This document shows, piece by piece, positions 45,841-58,713 of a DNA stretch of 64,000 bases (its first letter is position 1; every line of letters begins with the position of its first letter). This DNA comes from Phycomyces blakesleeanus NRRL 1555(-) (lineage: Eukaryota > Mucoromycota > Mucoromycetes > Mucorales > Phycomycetaceae). Below the pieces are notes generated by a model, which was given only the letters and a program-made list of their open reading frames with translations, had not been told where the DNA came from and did no database searches. The DNA lies in the NCBI RefSeq assembly GCF_001638985.1, contig NW_017265137.1, positions 2,381,848 through 2,445,847 on the forward strand. Direction: 5' to 3'. A program made the translations under genes and the position numbers.

Positions 45841-48800
45841 AACAGCAACAACAACAGCAGCAGCAACATCAAGTTCAACAGCAGCAGCAGCAGCAACACC
45901 AGCAACAACTACACCAGCAACAACAACACCAGATGGCACAGGCTTCGGCCGTAGATGCGAGCGGTCGCAATGGCCCCGCACCTCAGACAGGTAGCATGGA
46001 CATTTCAAAGCATATTCCAAAAAAACGCCCTGGAAAAAAACGCCAAGCTGACGCAATATCTAAAGGAAATGGGCAACCTGGAACGCCTTCAAATCCAAAC
46101 ACAGGTATTCCTGGACCCGTAGGGGTAGGCCAAATGGCAGGCGTTGGCAACATGCAAAGTCCAAACATGATGGGTGGATCACCTTTTGTGGGTAGTGAAT
46201 GTAAGTAAACAGCAATCAAGCAATGCCCTCTATTTTTATTATCATTCAATTCACACTGTGGATATGTGTGATACATGATATTCTATTCAATAGTCAATCA
46301 AATACAAATAAATTTATTTAATGATTGACTGATTTTTTAATGGTGTTCTGCTTTTTTGAACTTTCTTTTTTTTTTCTATAGCTATGAATATCATGTTGGC
46401 CCAACAAATGATGAACAAGGGACACATTCCTGCCGGGTTGGCTGGTCAGACAGCACAACAGCAACAACAAGTAGGTCTAGGTGAAGGGAAAGTGAGAGTT
46501 AGGGGGGATAGTATAGAAGAAGAAAAAAGAAATAGAAAAAGAGGAGGGGTGGGGAATCCAAAGTGTGTAGGATACTCGTGTTGACAAGGCGAAACACCGT
46601 CCACAGTTGGTTGCGGCCCATCATCATCAACAGCAGCAGCAGCAGCGAGTGCTTAATCAGCAGCAGCAGCAGAGACGGTATATTCAACAGCAACAGCTCC
46701 AGATGCAAGCCAACCAAGGATCTCCTAATACTACGGTAAGCCCTAATTCCGCGATACCAGAATCCCCTCAAGATCTCGAGAAGCAAAAGGCCCTTGCAAC
46801 CTACCAAAAACAGCACATTCATCGTATTTTGCAACAACAGCAGAGTTTTATTCAGCAGCAAGCCCAGGCCCAAGCACAACAACATCACCAATTACAACAA
46901 CAGCATCAACTACAACAACAACAACAGCACGCCCAACAGGCTGCTGTACAACAACACATGCTGCAACAACAGCATCAACACCATGCTCAACAAGCTGCCC
47001 AGCAGCAAATGGCAGCACAACAAGCTGCCCAGCAGCAAATGGCAGCTCAACAAGTTCAACAGCAACAAGCTCAGGTGCAAGCTCAACAACAGTTAGCTCA
47101 CCCTCAAAAGAAACAAAAACAATCCCACGACGACCCTAATGCGTCAGGATCGCAGACAGGGCAGTCGCCACCACTCCACACAAGTGGTAGTCCTCATATA
47201 ATGAACGCCAACCAACCCCATGCTGTTGTGGGTGGTGAGCGAGTCCATCCTTCCTCTGTGGGTCCACAAGATTCACCACTTTCGACAACTATGCACCGAC
47301 AATTACAACACCAGCGACAACAAGCACAGCAACAGGCACAATATTCACAAGAAATGGCTGTAAAAGCAAGTCAATCACCACAGATTAGTCGAGTATATCC
47401 TCAAGGACAACCAAAAGGACAGCCTCAGGTTCCACCACAGATGCAACAACAACAGAGGATGTCATGGAATGCAGGAGTTGAGCTTGGCTCACCTGCCTTG
47501 ACAGCTTCTACCAACGAAAATGCCCAGTCCCCTGCACCTTCAGCAATGACTGCCGCCGCCGCAGCAGCAGCAGCAGCAGCTGGTGCTTCCACCAACCCGG
47601 GAAATAATACCACCACTACCGCTACCACTACTACTACTACCGTCAACAATAACCCCAACAACACTAATAACAACAATAATAACAACAGCAATAATAGTAA
47701 TAACAATAATAACAATAATAACAATAACAATGTTCCCACGGTCGGGCCAAATGCAATGATGTCCTTTGACCTCGAGCGATTTATGATGAGCGACAACGAA
47801 TATAACATCTTTGTTCCTGGCGAAGACAGCCCAGACCAGTCCTTGATGATGGGAGCCGACATCAACGAGAATGATCCGTTTGGAAAGGGCTATTTGGCTA
47901 GTATGGGAGGAGCGATTGGAGTAGACAACTCGCTGTCCTCGATTCCTCCGGCTGGCCAGGTTCTGCAGCTCTGGACCGAACTCCAGGGCCATACCAACAA
48001 GGTTAACACGGTTGATTTCTCCAAGGACGGCCAGTGGATGGCTAGTGCGGGCCATGACAAAAAGGTTATCGTCTGGGGGGTCCAGGATAAGCTGGCCCGA
48101 TTGACGCTCGAGGGACACACGATGCAGATCAACTGTGTCCGGTGGTCTCTGGACAACCGTAACATGGTCGCCACGGCCTCTCATGACTCGACGATACGTA
48201 TCTGGGATGTCGGGACCGCGATCACAGACAGCACCCAGGTAGTCAAGCACGCCAATAAGTTTGACTGTAAAGCTCAGGTCACTGCAGTCGACTTTGATCC
48301 CGAACGGCCCGATATCGTCTGTTCAATGGACGGCGAAGGCGAACTGAAAGTCTGGAATATCAGCACATCGAAATGTGAAAAGACCCTGCGGTTGGTATGT
48401 ATTTCTTTATCTTTTTCTGCTTTTTCTATTTTTCTATTATTATCATTCTATTCCTATTCAATTTACTCTAGTGAATATATTATTATTACTGTCATTACTG
48501 TCATTGCCCTTTGCTATATTTTTGCTGTTTTTTTCTTGTTGCTGTTGTCATGGGTCGATCTAATTCTTAAATTCTTTATATATGTGTATATAATTTGTAA
48601 AAAAAAAAAAAAAAAAAAAAAACTGTGTTTGTATGTGTGTCTGTGTCTGTGTGTGTCTGTGTCTGTGCTCATGTGTTTATGCATTTGCGCATTTGTGCAT
48701 TTGTGGGTATGAATATGTGTTTGCGCCTGCACTTATGCCTGTGCCTGTACCTGTACCTGTACCTGTACCTGTGCTTGTATTTGTGCTTGTATTTGTGCTT

Positions 48801-49413
48801 GTGCTTGTGCTTGTGCTTGTGCTTGTGTTTGTATTTTGTATTTGTGTGTGTACAGGCTATTCAAAAAGGAACTGCCTTTTCTCCTAATCCTATGCGTTTC
48901 CATCCTCGTTCTCGGAATTGCCTAGCTTGTGCTGTAGGCACTCAATTGCTCGTTGTCGACATCATAACTGCCAAGACCAATGCTTCCAACACATACACCG
49001 ACAGCTCGGCTATCCGAACCATCAGCAGCGACCACACCAAGAACATATCCTGCCTAGACTGGTCCGACGACGGCGCATTTTTGGTGACATCTTCGGACAC
49101 TCTAATCTGTGTTTATGAGACAGCCCACTGGAAACCCATTGCAATGCACACACCACATTCAAAGATCTGGAGTTGTGCGTTTGTGACCAGTGCCGGCGCT
49201 GGTACAAACAACAGCGGAGACAAGTTGAGAATCATGTTTGGTGAATATGAAGCCATATATGTGTGGCAGGGTATCCAAAATTCACAGCCAAAGAAGGCAG
49301 GCGCACCACCAGGCACAATCATGGGGATTGCCTGCTCTCGATCTGGAGGACAAACAGTTGTGGCTACAGCAAGTAGTCAAAGGGAAAAGAATCTCATGTT
49401 GTGGACTATCTAA
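43337..49413 (+). CDS. LUFS/LisH, poly-Gln, WD40 transcriptional corepressor (LEUNIG architecture)
   Basis: Nuclear co-regulator by architecture. Eight exons (43337-43374, 43503-43758, 44109-44942, 45110-45177, 45332-46200, 46382-46470, 46607-48394, 48856-49413) sum to exactly 1,499 residues. Residues 20-98 form a LUFS domain: ATELLHLYIYDYCKKRNF, then ANVSTDHLP and GFLADWWGVFWDVYHAKH, as in LEUNIG, Flo8 and SSBP proteins. Residues 98-1100 are Gln-rich with Ala, His and Asn runs. They include a basic PKKRPGKKRQADAI and a poly-Asn stretch before an acidic segment (FVPGEDSPDQS). About 1170-1499 hold roughly seven WD40 repeats (GHTNKVNTVDFS...VIVWGV, GHTMQINCVRWS...IRIWDV, last NLMLWTI). The intron at 48395-48855 is long and repeat-filled; reading through it gives a false longer ORF. 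Ortholog identity (for example S. pombe Adn2/Adn3) is not settled. Confidence 0.9.
45378..45935 (+). repeat. CAA/CAG and CAGGCT tandem tracts coding poly-Gln and Gln-Ala
   Basis: A near-continuous Gln/Ala-coding array inside exon 5, including an Ala run, a long (Gln-Ala)n block and pure Gln runs. Similar tracts occur at 44145-44420 and 46840-47095. Mixed CAA/CAG codons would reduce slippage but keep the peptide homopolymeric. Confidence 0.9.
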
Positions 49414-49420
49414 ACAAAAA

Positions 49421-49451
<31 letters not shown>

Positions 49452-49984
49452 CATACATACTATAATACTATAATAATAAGAGAGAGAGAGAGAGAGAGAA
49501 AGCATAGCGAGGGAGAGACGGAGCAAGAGCAAGAAGGAGGGAGAAAAGAAGAGAAGGGGGGACAAGAGGAAAAAAGAAGAGGAAGAGGAAGAGGAAGAGG
49601 AAGAGGAAGAAGAAGAAGAAGAAGAAGAAGAAAAAATCGAAATCAATCAACCAAAATTTACATCACAGCATATTATTAAAAATAAGCCCTTTCTTTATTT
49701 TACTTTCATTTCTTAAAGGTAGTCAAACTACATACACTACTCACACATTCATACATACTCTCTCTCTCTCTCTCTCTTTCTTTCTCACTCACTCTCTCTC
49801 TCTTTCTCTCTTACACACTCACTCACTCACTCACTCACATTATACACATTATACACACTACACCCACTACACACACTACACAGAAGCATATATTATATAC
49901 ATATATATACTTGTGTAAAAGAAGAACAGGCAGATAAATATATACATATACATACACACACACAAGCACACACAAGCACACAAG

Positions 49985-50033
<49 letters not shown>

Positions 50034-53000
50034 TTTAAAAAAAAATTATTTATTTTATTTTACTCTATTTTCTATAAACTTTTTATACAACTACTTCTTT
50101 CAAACAGAAAAATATACATATAATACTTGTTTTCCTGATAATTGATAGATTTTTATGGTTACTACTATATTTATATATAAGTTAAAATAACAACAACCAA
50201 AAAAAAAACAAGGCAAAGGCAAAGGCAAAAACCTAATATATTCAATAATATAATATAGTATTTTATAGTATACTTTGTACTTGTACCTGTACCTGTACTT
50301 GTACCTGTACCTGTACCTGTACCTGTACCTGTACTTAGACTCAGGCTTGGACAGACTTGGAATTATGCTATTCTGTAATGTAATGTAATGTAATGCAGTA
50401 TAATGCAATGCAATATACTGTGGGGTTAATAAAATATCAAATCAAATCAACCTACATTCCAACGGTAAAAGACAAGCTAGTTAATTTTTAAACAAACCAA
50501 AAAAAAATAGAAACCCTATATCTTTTTTTTAGCCCTTCTTTTCACTCTAAACACCAATGAACTTTACACACCCTCAAAATAAATATCTCTTGTTCTCTGG
50601 CCAAATCTACGTATAAATGTATTTGATAATTATATTAAACCAAGACATTCAATTATGTTACATTACATTGTATTTTCACAGTCTCCTTTGTCGTGTTCTT
50701 GTTCTTATTCTTATTGTGCATGGCTTTATTTATATGTTCGAACCAGGCATAAATACTAAGAATAATAATAACTTGCTTTCTTTTAGAGAGATTGAAACAT
50801 TGACTGCATGTACAGCTGTGAATGTGTACAGTTGTTAATATCAATCTTCCTTTACCCTATGGTCAAAAAAACAAAAAGGGCGATTTTAGTAAGAGATTAT
50901 TATTTTTTGTTTTTGATTATTGCAGAATACACCTCTGCACACACCCCGGAGCTCATTGAATATGTATATATATATATATATATATACTCCTAAATATGCA
51001 TGTTTTTTTTTCTTAATAGTGTTAGCAGCATTTAAATATATAGTTTCTTGGCATCTTGTTTCTGTCAAAGAAGAACCTCAATAGATCTGCCAAGAAATAG
51101 CTTCTATTATGCGTTTAAATAAATAAATAATTAAATTAACCAACCAGAGAGTTTTTTTTTTTATAAGATATATTATTGGTCCAATGTATCTAAATATATA
51201 AGAAACCCAAATACTACTGCTATGATTCTTATTATTAGATATTGTACTTTATTTTATTTTATTTTTTTCTTGGTGAAGATCTTTGGGATACAAAGAGGGG
51301 TCCTGTCAAGGATGGTTTGATGTAGAATATAATGAAATAAAATGATAAAACAAACACCCTTGAATTCTCAAGTGATCTATACATAATGATAATTAAAAGG
51401 AGGGAGCAAATCTTCTTTTCTTTCTTTAAGATTCTTTGTACTTTTTACATAGTATATACAACTCTTACTGTTCTACACATTTGTAAAGATGAAGATCATT
51501 CTTTATCTATTCCCCTCGCACGTACATTTTGTTGAACAATTATACTCTTTCTTTTCTTTCTTTTTATAATAAAGATTATATATAAAAGGAGAGATAGATA
51601 AAGACAAAGACAAATATCTCTTCTCCCCACTTCCTTCCTTCTAAATTTCCTTTAATTTTTTATTTTATTTTTTAAAAAAAAAAAAAGAAAATTATATAGG
51701 TATAGTCTATTATATTACCATTTTTGAAAGGTACGTGTCAATGATATTAATGACATTTATCTAAGTATTCATTTGCTAATAAATATCATCAAATCTTAGT
51801 ATATTTTGATAGCATTATGTATGTATGTATGTGTATTTTTGATGCTGGTCAGTGGCTAATAAAGATATATTAAAGTTTAATAAGTTGCATTGTGAACAGT
51901 ACTATACACACTCTATTTGCTAATAGTGGTAGTGGTAGTGCTAGTACTAGTGCTAGTAATGTAATGAAATGTAATATTTCGGCTATTGGGTGTTAATATT
52001 CAATATATACGTATGTCTATTACTTTTCTTTCTTTCTGTATTTATTATTACCCCATTAAATCTGATTTGTCCTAGAGATCATAACGAACGATACCCAAGA
52101 CACATATGTATACATATATACATATATTCATATATACATATATACATACGTACATACATATGTATAGACATAAATAGTTATATGGATATATTTCCCCTAA
52201 TAATACTTATAATAGTGATCATGGTAATGATAATGATAATGATAATTATAATTATAATAACTATAATAGCCCCTCATTGGATACATGTGCTCGTGTGTGT
52301 GTTGATGTGAATATCTGTAGTTCTGCACTTCCCCTTTCTTTAAATGCTATATATATAAATTTCGAGTCACTATTGCTTTTAATATATATATTTGTAGATG
52401 ATGTGTATATCTTTATTGAATTGTTGGTTAGACTGTAATGAGCTATAAAGACAATAAAAAAAAACTAACTAACAAACAGTAGATCCCTAGAGTGTATTTG
52501 GCATAATAAATTAACTGCAGGATGATGCAAGGTGGTCTTTTATTTATCTATTCGTTTATTCTTTTTTTTTTTAAAAAAAAATATAAGCAAGTAAGCAATA
52601 AAGAAAGAAAGAAAAATGTACATATTTAATCAAATGCACACCTTATAGTAATTGACGAAATAAAATAAGAAGAAGAAGAAAAAAAGAAAGTTTCAGTATC
52701 ATACTTACTCCTCAAAAATAATAATAGTAAGCCAACAAAAGGAAGGAGAAGGAGGAAGAGAAGGATAAAAGTCCTTGTGAAATCTGTCTAATTATTGCGT
52801 TGAAGCCGTCAATCAACCAAAAACTCAATAACTCATTTGGTGAATTTAATTAAGAATAAGTTCTAAGTAGTAATGGTACTTTAAATGATTGTGGCTCATC
52901 AAATAAATAAAAAGGTAGTTTTCTTTTTACGAGCAAGCAAGTGTGTATGTGCGTATATGTATATATAATTATGTGTATTGTGCATTAGACAGCAAAAAGA

Positions 53001-53443
53001 TCAAAGATATACATATGTACATATATGTATATATTTCAATGTGAATATAAAGAGAAAAAGGAAAGGAAAAGATAGTGTGTGTGTGTACAAAAGAAGAAGA
53101 AAAAATATAATTCAGGAGAATGAATTGAGGGTGAAATTGATTTCCTTCTTTCTGTCCTTCTTATTCTTCTTCTTGAAAGATGCGTAGAGATAAAGATATA
53201 TATATATAAAGTTTAAAAAAAAGAAAGACAAGTTTGAAATGGGAGGATGTGATACACAATGTAAAGGATTTATGAGTGAGTGAGTGGGTATTTACTATTA
53301 TCCTCACTTAGTATATTTAATTATCGATAGGCAGGTGGATAGATTGATTGATGGGTAGATGGATAAGTAAGTAAAGAAAAGAAAAGAAAAGAAAAGGGGG
53401 GGAGGTGTATGTATATATGTATATTACTCTTTCCTTCTTCAGT
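49414..53443. other. 4 kb intergenic region rich in microsatellites, no gene recognised
   Basis: Contains (ATAC)n 49422-49460, (GA)n 49483-49499, (GAGGAA)n 49575-49633, (TC)n/(CA)n 49757-50020, (CTGTAC)n 50279-50334, (AATGT)n 50373-50412, (TA)n at 50961-50986, and AT-rich spacer. The plus-strand gene upstream and minus-strand gene downstream are convergent here. Nothing coding supported. Confidence 0.55.
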
Positions 53444-53815
53444 TCAAGAACCATAGTTCGTCTCATGGCTTGTACTTGGCGATGGATTAGGGCTACTTGT
53501 GATATTGTTGCTGTTACCATTGTTACCATTGCTGTTGCTGTCTGTGGCTGAGTTTGTGGTGGTGCAATAGGAATGACAGGGTATTAAGAGATGTAGATTT
53601 GGTTTACGGATATATAGGTTCTGTAGTGTGTTAAATGACCAGCACCGACTACAATGTTCATGTGGGCTAAGAAAGCGGTTGCATATAGTGCATTTTGTGT
53701 GGCAGTCAGAGCAGAACCAGTCTGAAGAGAGAACCTTGTCACAAGAGCCGCATACAACTTTGTCATCGATATAGAGTTGTCGAGGGGAGGAAGGTGGTGA
53801 TGGGAAGAAGTCCAT
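53444..53815 (-). CDS. small Cys-rich, putative zinc-binding protein
   Basis: A 123-residue single-exon ORF. After MDFFPSPPSSPRQLY comes a compact Cys cluster: CGSC, then CSDC, CTIC, a His-containing SPHEHCSRC. Four C-x2-C pairs within about 40 residues suggest a double zinc ribbon or LIM-like fold. The C-terminal 50 residues are Ser/Asn-rich and low-complexity. I know no named family. It could be a short adaptor or nucleic-acid-associated protein. Low-complexity DNA on both sides means further exons cannot be excluded. Confidence 0.55.
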   Translation of the reverse strand: MDFFPSPPSSPRQLYIDDKVVCGSCDKVLSSDWFCSDCHTKCTICNRFLSPHEHCSRCWSFNTLQNLYIRKPNLHLLIPCHSYCTTTNSATDSNSNGNNGNSNNITSSPNPSPSTSHETNYGS

Positions 53816-54301
53816 ATCAATTATACTGTTAATGAATTGGACAATTGGTCGCTTGATTTCTTGATCGATTTGTTGCTAGGTTACTTGATTTGTATATTGA
53901 AGAATAATATATGTATATATAAATTGAGAAAATGAAAAGAAGAAGAAATGAAAAATGAAATTAATAAAAAAAAATAGAGATTTTTGATCAAAGAGGTTTA
54001 AATAAGTAAATTTTTAGTTTATTTTATCTTCTTTTATATATATATATATATATATGTATATATGTTTTATGCACAGACACTATTTTGTGTTTAGACAATG
54101 GCCAAAACAGAATCAGGCAAAACCCAACTTCTTCTTATTCTTATTCTTCTCTATTCAGCTATCAACCTCCTTTATTCTCCCTTTATCTACACCTATACAA
54201 CCACACATTAAACACACATTATGTACATACACACACAATGTATATATACCTTTTTCTCTTTCTTTCTTTTCGTAATATTAAATACAAATCTAGAAAGGAA
54301 T

Positions 54302-54346
<45 letters not shown>

Positions 54347-56503
54347 TCTTTTCTGTTGGGGGGGAAATAAATAAATTCAGAGTTGGTTAAATTCATCTCA
54401 CCATGCTTTGATGCATTTTCTCTCCTAAATCCACACGTGGTATTGTCGAGTTGTACAGTGTTCGCACTCCTGTGCATCAAATACACCCTTAATTCATATA
54501 GGGTTTTTTTTTGAGTATATGGATCGTTTTCGTTGTCATTGATACAGATCCTCAATAGGGTTTTTTTTTGTTTGATACACACATATGTCCACAATTATTT
54601 AAATATATTATATATTATATTATATCATATCATATCATAAATATATCTATATTTTTTTTTAAAATAAAATATTAATAAATGCAAGTGTTTGCAGTGCTAG
54701 TTTTTCTAATATTAACGCATTGGACATGCATTTATTACCATCAAGCCAAATAACTAAATAAACGCTCCTAAACATATTTATGTATGTATGTATGTATGTA
54801 TGTATGTATGTATGTATACAAATATTCTTGTCTCCTTATATCTACCTACCTTGAACCGTCTTTTTAATATAATATAGATATTGTCAGCATTGTTTATTTA
54901 CCTTGTAAAAGTACATACATATATATTACTTTCTATACACACATACGCACAAACAGCCTCGTGCAAATGACACCAGATGGGCTATAAAGATACTATAATA
55001 CAAATTATATATATATATATATATAAATGAACTATGTAATTTTTAGGTCTAATCTGTAATATAAAATTCTTATTCCTTTAGTTATTTCACGTAAATGTCT
55101 TCCTTATTTGTAAATCTACACTTGCACACCTATATACATACATTATTGTAGTAACAAAAACTACTCCTTTTCTTAGCCTTTCTCTTTATATATACATTTC
55201 ATTGTTTTATTATAATATTAATAAAGTAAATTTAGTAAAGAATGTCGAATACATATAAAAGCTAGTTCTTTTTTTTTTTGGTTTTTTCTTTGTTTGGATA
55301 CTTAAAATAAGTGTAGCAATGTCATTTGCTAATCTTATTGTTGTGTATTTATATGAAAACTATAAAAAATCGGTTGTACAGACTGGTGTAAGATAAAATA
55401 TAGTTGATGATTGATAGGTATACATATATTTGTAAACAGCCTATATGCCGTGGAACATGACTTATGAGAATCAATGCCAAACAAATGCACACTACATACG
55501 TACAAGAAGTTTTGTATAGGTAAAAATGATTTATTGGCCTATTTATCTTTGGAAGAGACCAAGGTAAAGAAGAGGTTTGAGGGGAACATAAAAGAAAGAG
55601 AGAGAGGGGGGGTAGTTATATTTATATATTTTACTGCGAATCATATCATTTTAAGTGGTGCAGCTTTTCATCATCCAATCTTGAACATTACTCCCTTACT
55701 ATTTTAAATGGGTTTGCATAAATGTACATATTTATATCTATATCTATATCGATCGGTTCTATTATCGGCATGTAGTGTAGTGTAGTGTAGTGTAGTGTGG
55801 TGTGGTGTTCAAATTGTTTCAATTTGACAGCCAACAATCCGTAATAATCAAATCTCTTGATCTCAACTACGTTCTAGACACAATAATGATCATATAAGTA
55901 TTTATATATAGGATTAATCTTGTCAATTCCAAAAAAACATGAATGCCATTTATCTATCAATCCCTTTTTTTTTATGATTTTTTTTTTTAAAAAAAAAAAG
56001 GACATAATTGATAGACAGCAAGACTTTCTAGCTTACTTTCGTTCTCTTTATCTCTAAAGGCATGAACCACAGACAGACACAGACACAAAATATCTATTTC
56101 TAGATCCCTCAAATAAGGTTTATTCTCCGACACTGAAATAAATATATATATTTTTATAAATAAAATAAAATAAAATCATTAGTGTCACAAGATTTCCAAA
56201 AATAAAAATAAAAAATTATATAAAGTGTGAGAGTGATGTGTGTGTGTTTGTGTTAATGTTTATGTTGTAGGAGGCTTGGAAAACCATGTGCTTAATTTCC
56301 ATGTTTGCTTTCATTCTTTCTCAAAAAATAATAAAGTAAATAAATTCAACGGAAAGTCACCCGGCTCAAAAGTTCATCAATAATATAATATAAAATAAAA
56401 TAAAAAGCAAAATACGCCACCAGAAATTTTATAGCGAAAATAATAATAATAATAATATATATATATATTTATATGCTTTTGTATACAAATGTACCTACTT
56501 GTA
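53816..56503. other. intergenic, no gene recognised
   Basis: AT-rich with (TA)n 54306-54342, (TATG)n 54778-54818, (ATATC)n/(ATATT)n pentamers near 54605-54640, (TGTAG)n 55771-55808, and a T-run/A-run palindrome at about 55980-56000. ORFs at 54054-54594 and 55474-55707 overlap repeats and look random. Confidence 0.55.
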
Positions 56504-56790
56504 TGTATATAGAACGTATACGGCACCAAATGGCGGATTCAAAAATAAGAATGAATCAATTAATCGATCTTCGGTACTTTAAAACGAATTGAATATCATC
56601 AAACCCCAAAGCAGAATTTTGGTTGAATGTATGTATATATATATTTTAAAAATAAAAATATTAAAAACGCCTTTTTGGAGAAATCCGAGTGTATTGCTTG
56701 GATTTTATATCTCCGGTACTTGGAATTTAATATCCCGTCAGTTGATTCTTTTGGAGTCCGCCATTTGGTACCGTATGCGTTCTATATACA
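56504..56790. mobile_element. MITE-like element with about 33-bp terminal inverted repeats
   Basis: The left end TGTATATAGAACG, base, ATACGG, base, ACCAAATGGCGGA matches the reverse complement of the right end over about 33 bp with three mismatches. The interior is AT-rich with no transposase. Short direct repeats of CGGTACTT lie inside at about 56571 and 56714. The target duplication is probably TA or TATA but is masked by TA-rich flanks. An ORF at 56589-56828 is an accident of the element. Confidence 0.72.
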
Positions 56791-58019
56791 AAAGAAGAAT
56801 GATACATACAAGGAAATTTGATAATTAATAATAAAAAGGTAGGATCCATTATCTCGACTTGGAAGAAATATATATATATATATATATATATTATAATAGA
56901 ATAGAATAGAGCAAATGAAAGCATTTGATACAATTGAATTGAATTGAATTGAATTTGGTTTAATTTAATTTAATTTTAATTGTGCTCTGTTGTTATTGAC
57001 GATTGTGATTGTGATTGTGATTGTGATTATGAGGGTTAGATCGCCGATGTATCGGTCTAAACTATAGATAGAGAGAAAAGGGAGAAAAGATAAACTTATA
57101 CACACCACTTTATCTTGGTCATTTTCTATAGATTTTCTTTTCTTTATGATCGGCATAAATAAAATAAGTAAATATTTATATATAAAAAGAAAAGAAAAAG
57201 CCGAGTGTTGCATGTTAAGTTAAATACAAACCTACATTACATTACATTACATTACATTACATTACATTACATTACATTACATTACATTACATTTGTTTTA
57301 TTTATTTAAAGAAGAAAAAATTATGGAAAATAAACTTGGCTTTTGAAGGTTACTCTTTCTTCTTTTCTTTTTGTATAATAGGATAATATCAAAGAGACCA
57401 AACACCAACAAGTACTAATGATGATATATTATATATTATATATAAAAATAATAGAAAAGAAGGTTTATTGACAAAGGAAAAGGAATAGAGACACAGACAA
57501 AGATAAATTTTGTGCTTCAAGTTTAAACAAAAACAAAAGCAAAAATAATAGAATAGAATAAGGGGTGGAAAGAGAAATAAAGAAAGAAATAGATTGTGTG
57601 TATGATGTTTAAAGGGTTGGGGTTTATTTACAGCAATGAAAGTAATAGTAATAATAAAACAACAAGGAAAAAAAAATATATAAAGAAGGGGTTGAATGAA
57701 GAGGGGGTTCAAAGAAAAAAGTGAGGACAATTTTCTCATCATCACCATCTTCTTGATTCTTTTTTTTTCTTTTTTTTTGTGTGTGTTAAAATATGTATAT
57801 AAAAAATATATAATGTGTGTAAGTATGTAGTATATAGAATGTAATCTGTATGTAATGTGTGTATAAAAAAAAAGGCCTGTATACGTGAGAGGAGTATATT
57901 GGAGTGCGGTTTGTATGTATGTATTGTATGTATTGTATGTATTTCTTTCTTGATTTCTTCTTTTGCTTGACCTGACCTGACCTGACCTGACCTGACCTGA
58001 CTTGGGTTTTATGTAGATG
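56791..58019. other. intergenic, 3' flank of small orphan gene
   Basis: Repeat-rich: (AATTG)n 56935-56955, (TGTGAT)n 57004-57028, (ACATT)n 57235-57292, (CTGAC)n 57968-58003. The long minus ORF at 57389-58198 is low-complexity and not credible beyond the overlap with the true gene. Confidence 0.55.
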
Positions 58020-58484
58020 TTAATGGACAAGGTTAATGGGAGTTTGAAGAAACTGCTGGTTGCGGTGATCACCGACACTGTATGATCTAGGGCGGTGTTT
58101 GACTCCAGGCGGACAATCGGACACTTGGAGATGAGAGACGGCCTGGTGAAGAGGAATAAAACTAGAATCTTGAGGAAGTGGGTTTCCGGTGCGAACAATA
58201 GGGTGCTCCAGAGGTCTAATAAACGAGCGAGGTGCAGACATGGTATTTGAATAGTAATAGTGTGGTTGTGCTGGTAGTGGTGTTGCGGTTAATGGGGTTG
58301 GTGCTGCTACTACGGTTGGTGTGGTTGGTTGTTGAGGTCGAGAATGGGCCAGAATTTGTCTGAGTTCCTGACAAGCGTCCTGAACATCATCGCTAGTGAA
58401 ATCAAAAGCCTGATCATAATAGTTTGTATAGGTCCGGAGAGCGGAAGGCTTTTTGGGACAAGGAGCAACGATAAGTGTAGCCAT
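58020..58484 (-). CDS. hypothetical protein, Pro-rich with charged C-terminus
   Basis: A 154-residue ORF with good codon character and GC above its flanks. The N-terminus MATLIVAPCPKKPSALRTY leads into a helical DFTSDDVQDACQELRQIL. A Pro/Thr/Ala-rich linker follows, then RSFIRPLEHPIVRTGNPL and HRPRSYSVGDHRNQQ. The RxRSYS segment resembles a basophilic-kinase (PKA/14-3-3 type) site. No domain recognised; no signal peptide or membrane helix. Confidence 0.6.
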   Translation of the reverse strand: MATLIVAPCPKKPSALRTYTNYYDQAFDFTSDDVQDACQELRQILAHSRPQQPTTPTVVAAPTPLTATPLPAQPHYYYSNTMSAPRSFIRPLEHPIVRTGNPLPQDSSFIPLHQAVSHLQVSDCPPGVKHRPRSYSVGDHRNQQFLQTPINLVH

Positions 58485-58676
58485 GGTGATGATGATAATT
58501 TAGATAGACAAAAAAGTGGTTTTTATAGTAAAGAAAAGATATACAATATATAAATAAAAATAAAAATAAAAGCAGAAACAGAAACAAGGGATATATAAAT
58601 AAATATATTTTATATAAAGAAAACAAAATAGAAAGAAGGAGAACGATTTGAAGAAAAAGCGAGGGATTTATATACG

Positions 58677-58713
<37 letters not shown>

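Noticed and set aside
44097..45954. Poly-Leu, poly-Val/Ala, poly-Asn/Ser ORFs overlapping the Gln-rich gene
   Set aside because: They are shadow frames of CAG/CAA repeats; the Gln frame continues into the LUFS and WD40 exons with matching splice phases.
48395..48712. Extension of the WD40 ORF past 48394
   Set aside because: The sequence is a repeat-rich intron beginning GTATGT; splicing to 48856 restores WD40 repeats and the proper C-terminus.
56589..56828. 79-codon ORF within the MITE
   Set aside because: It spans the MITE interior and an inverted end; no similarity to any protein and no start context.
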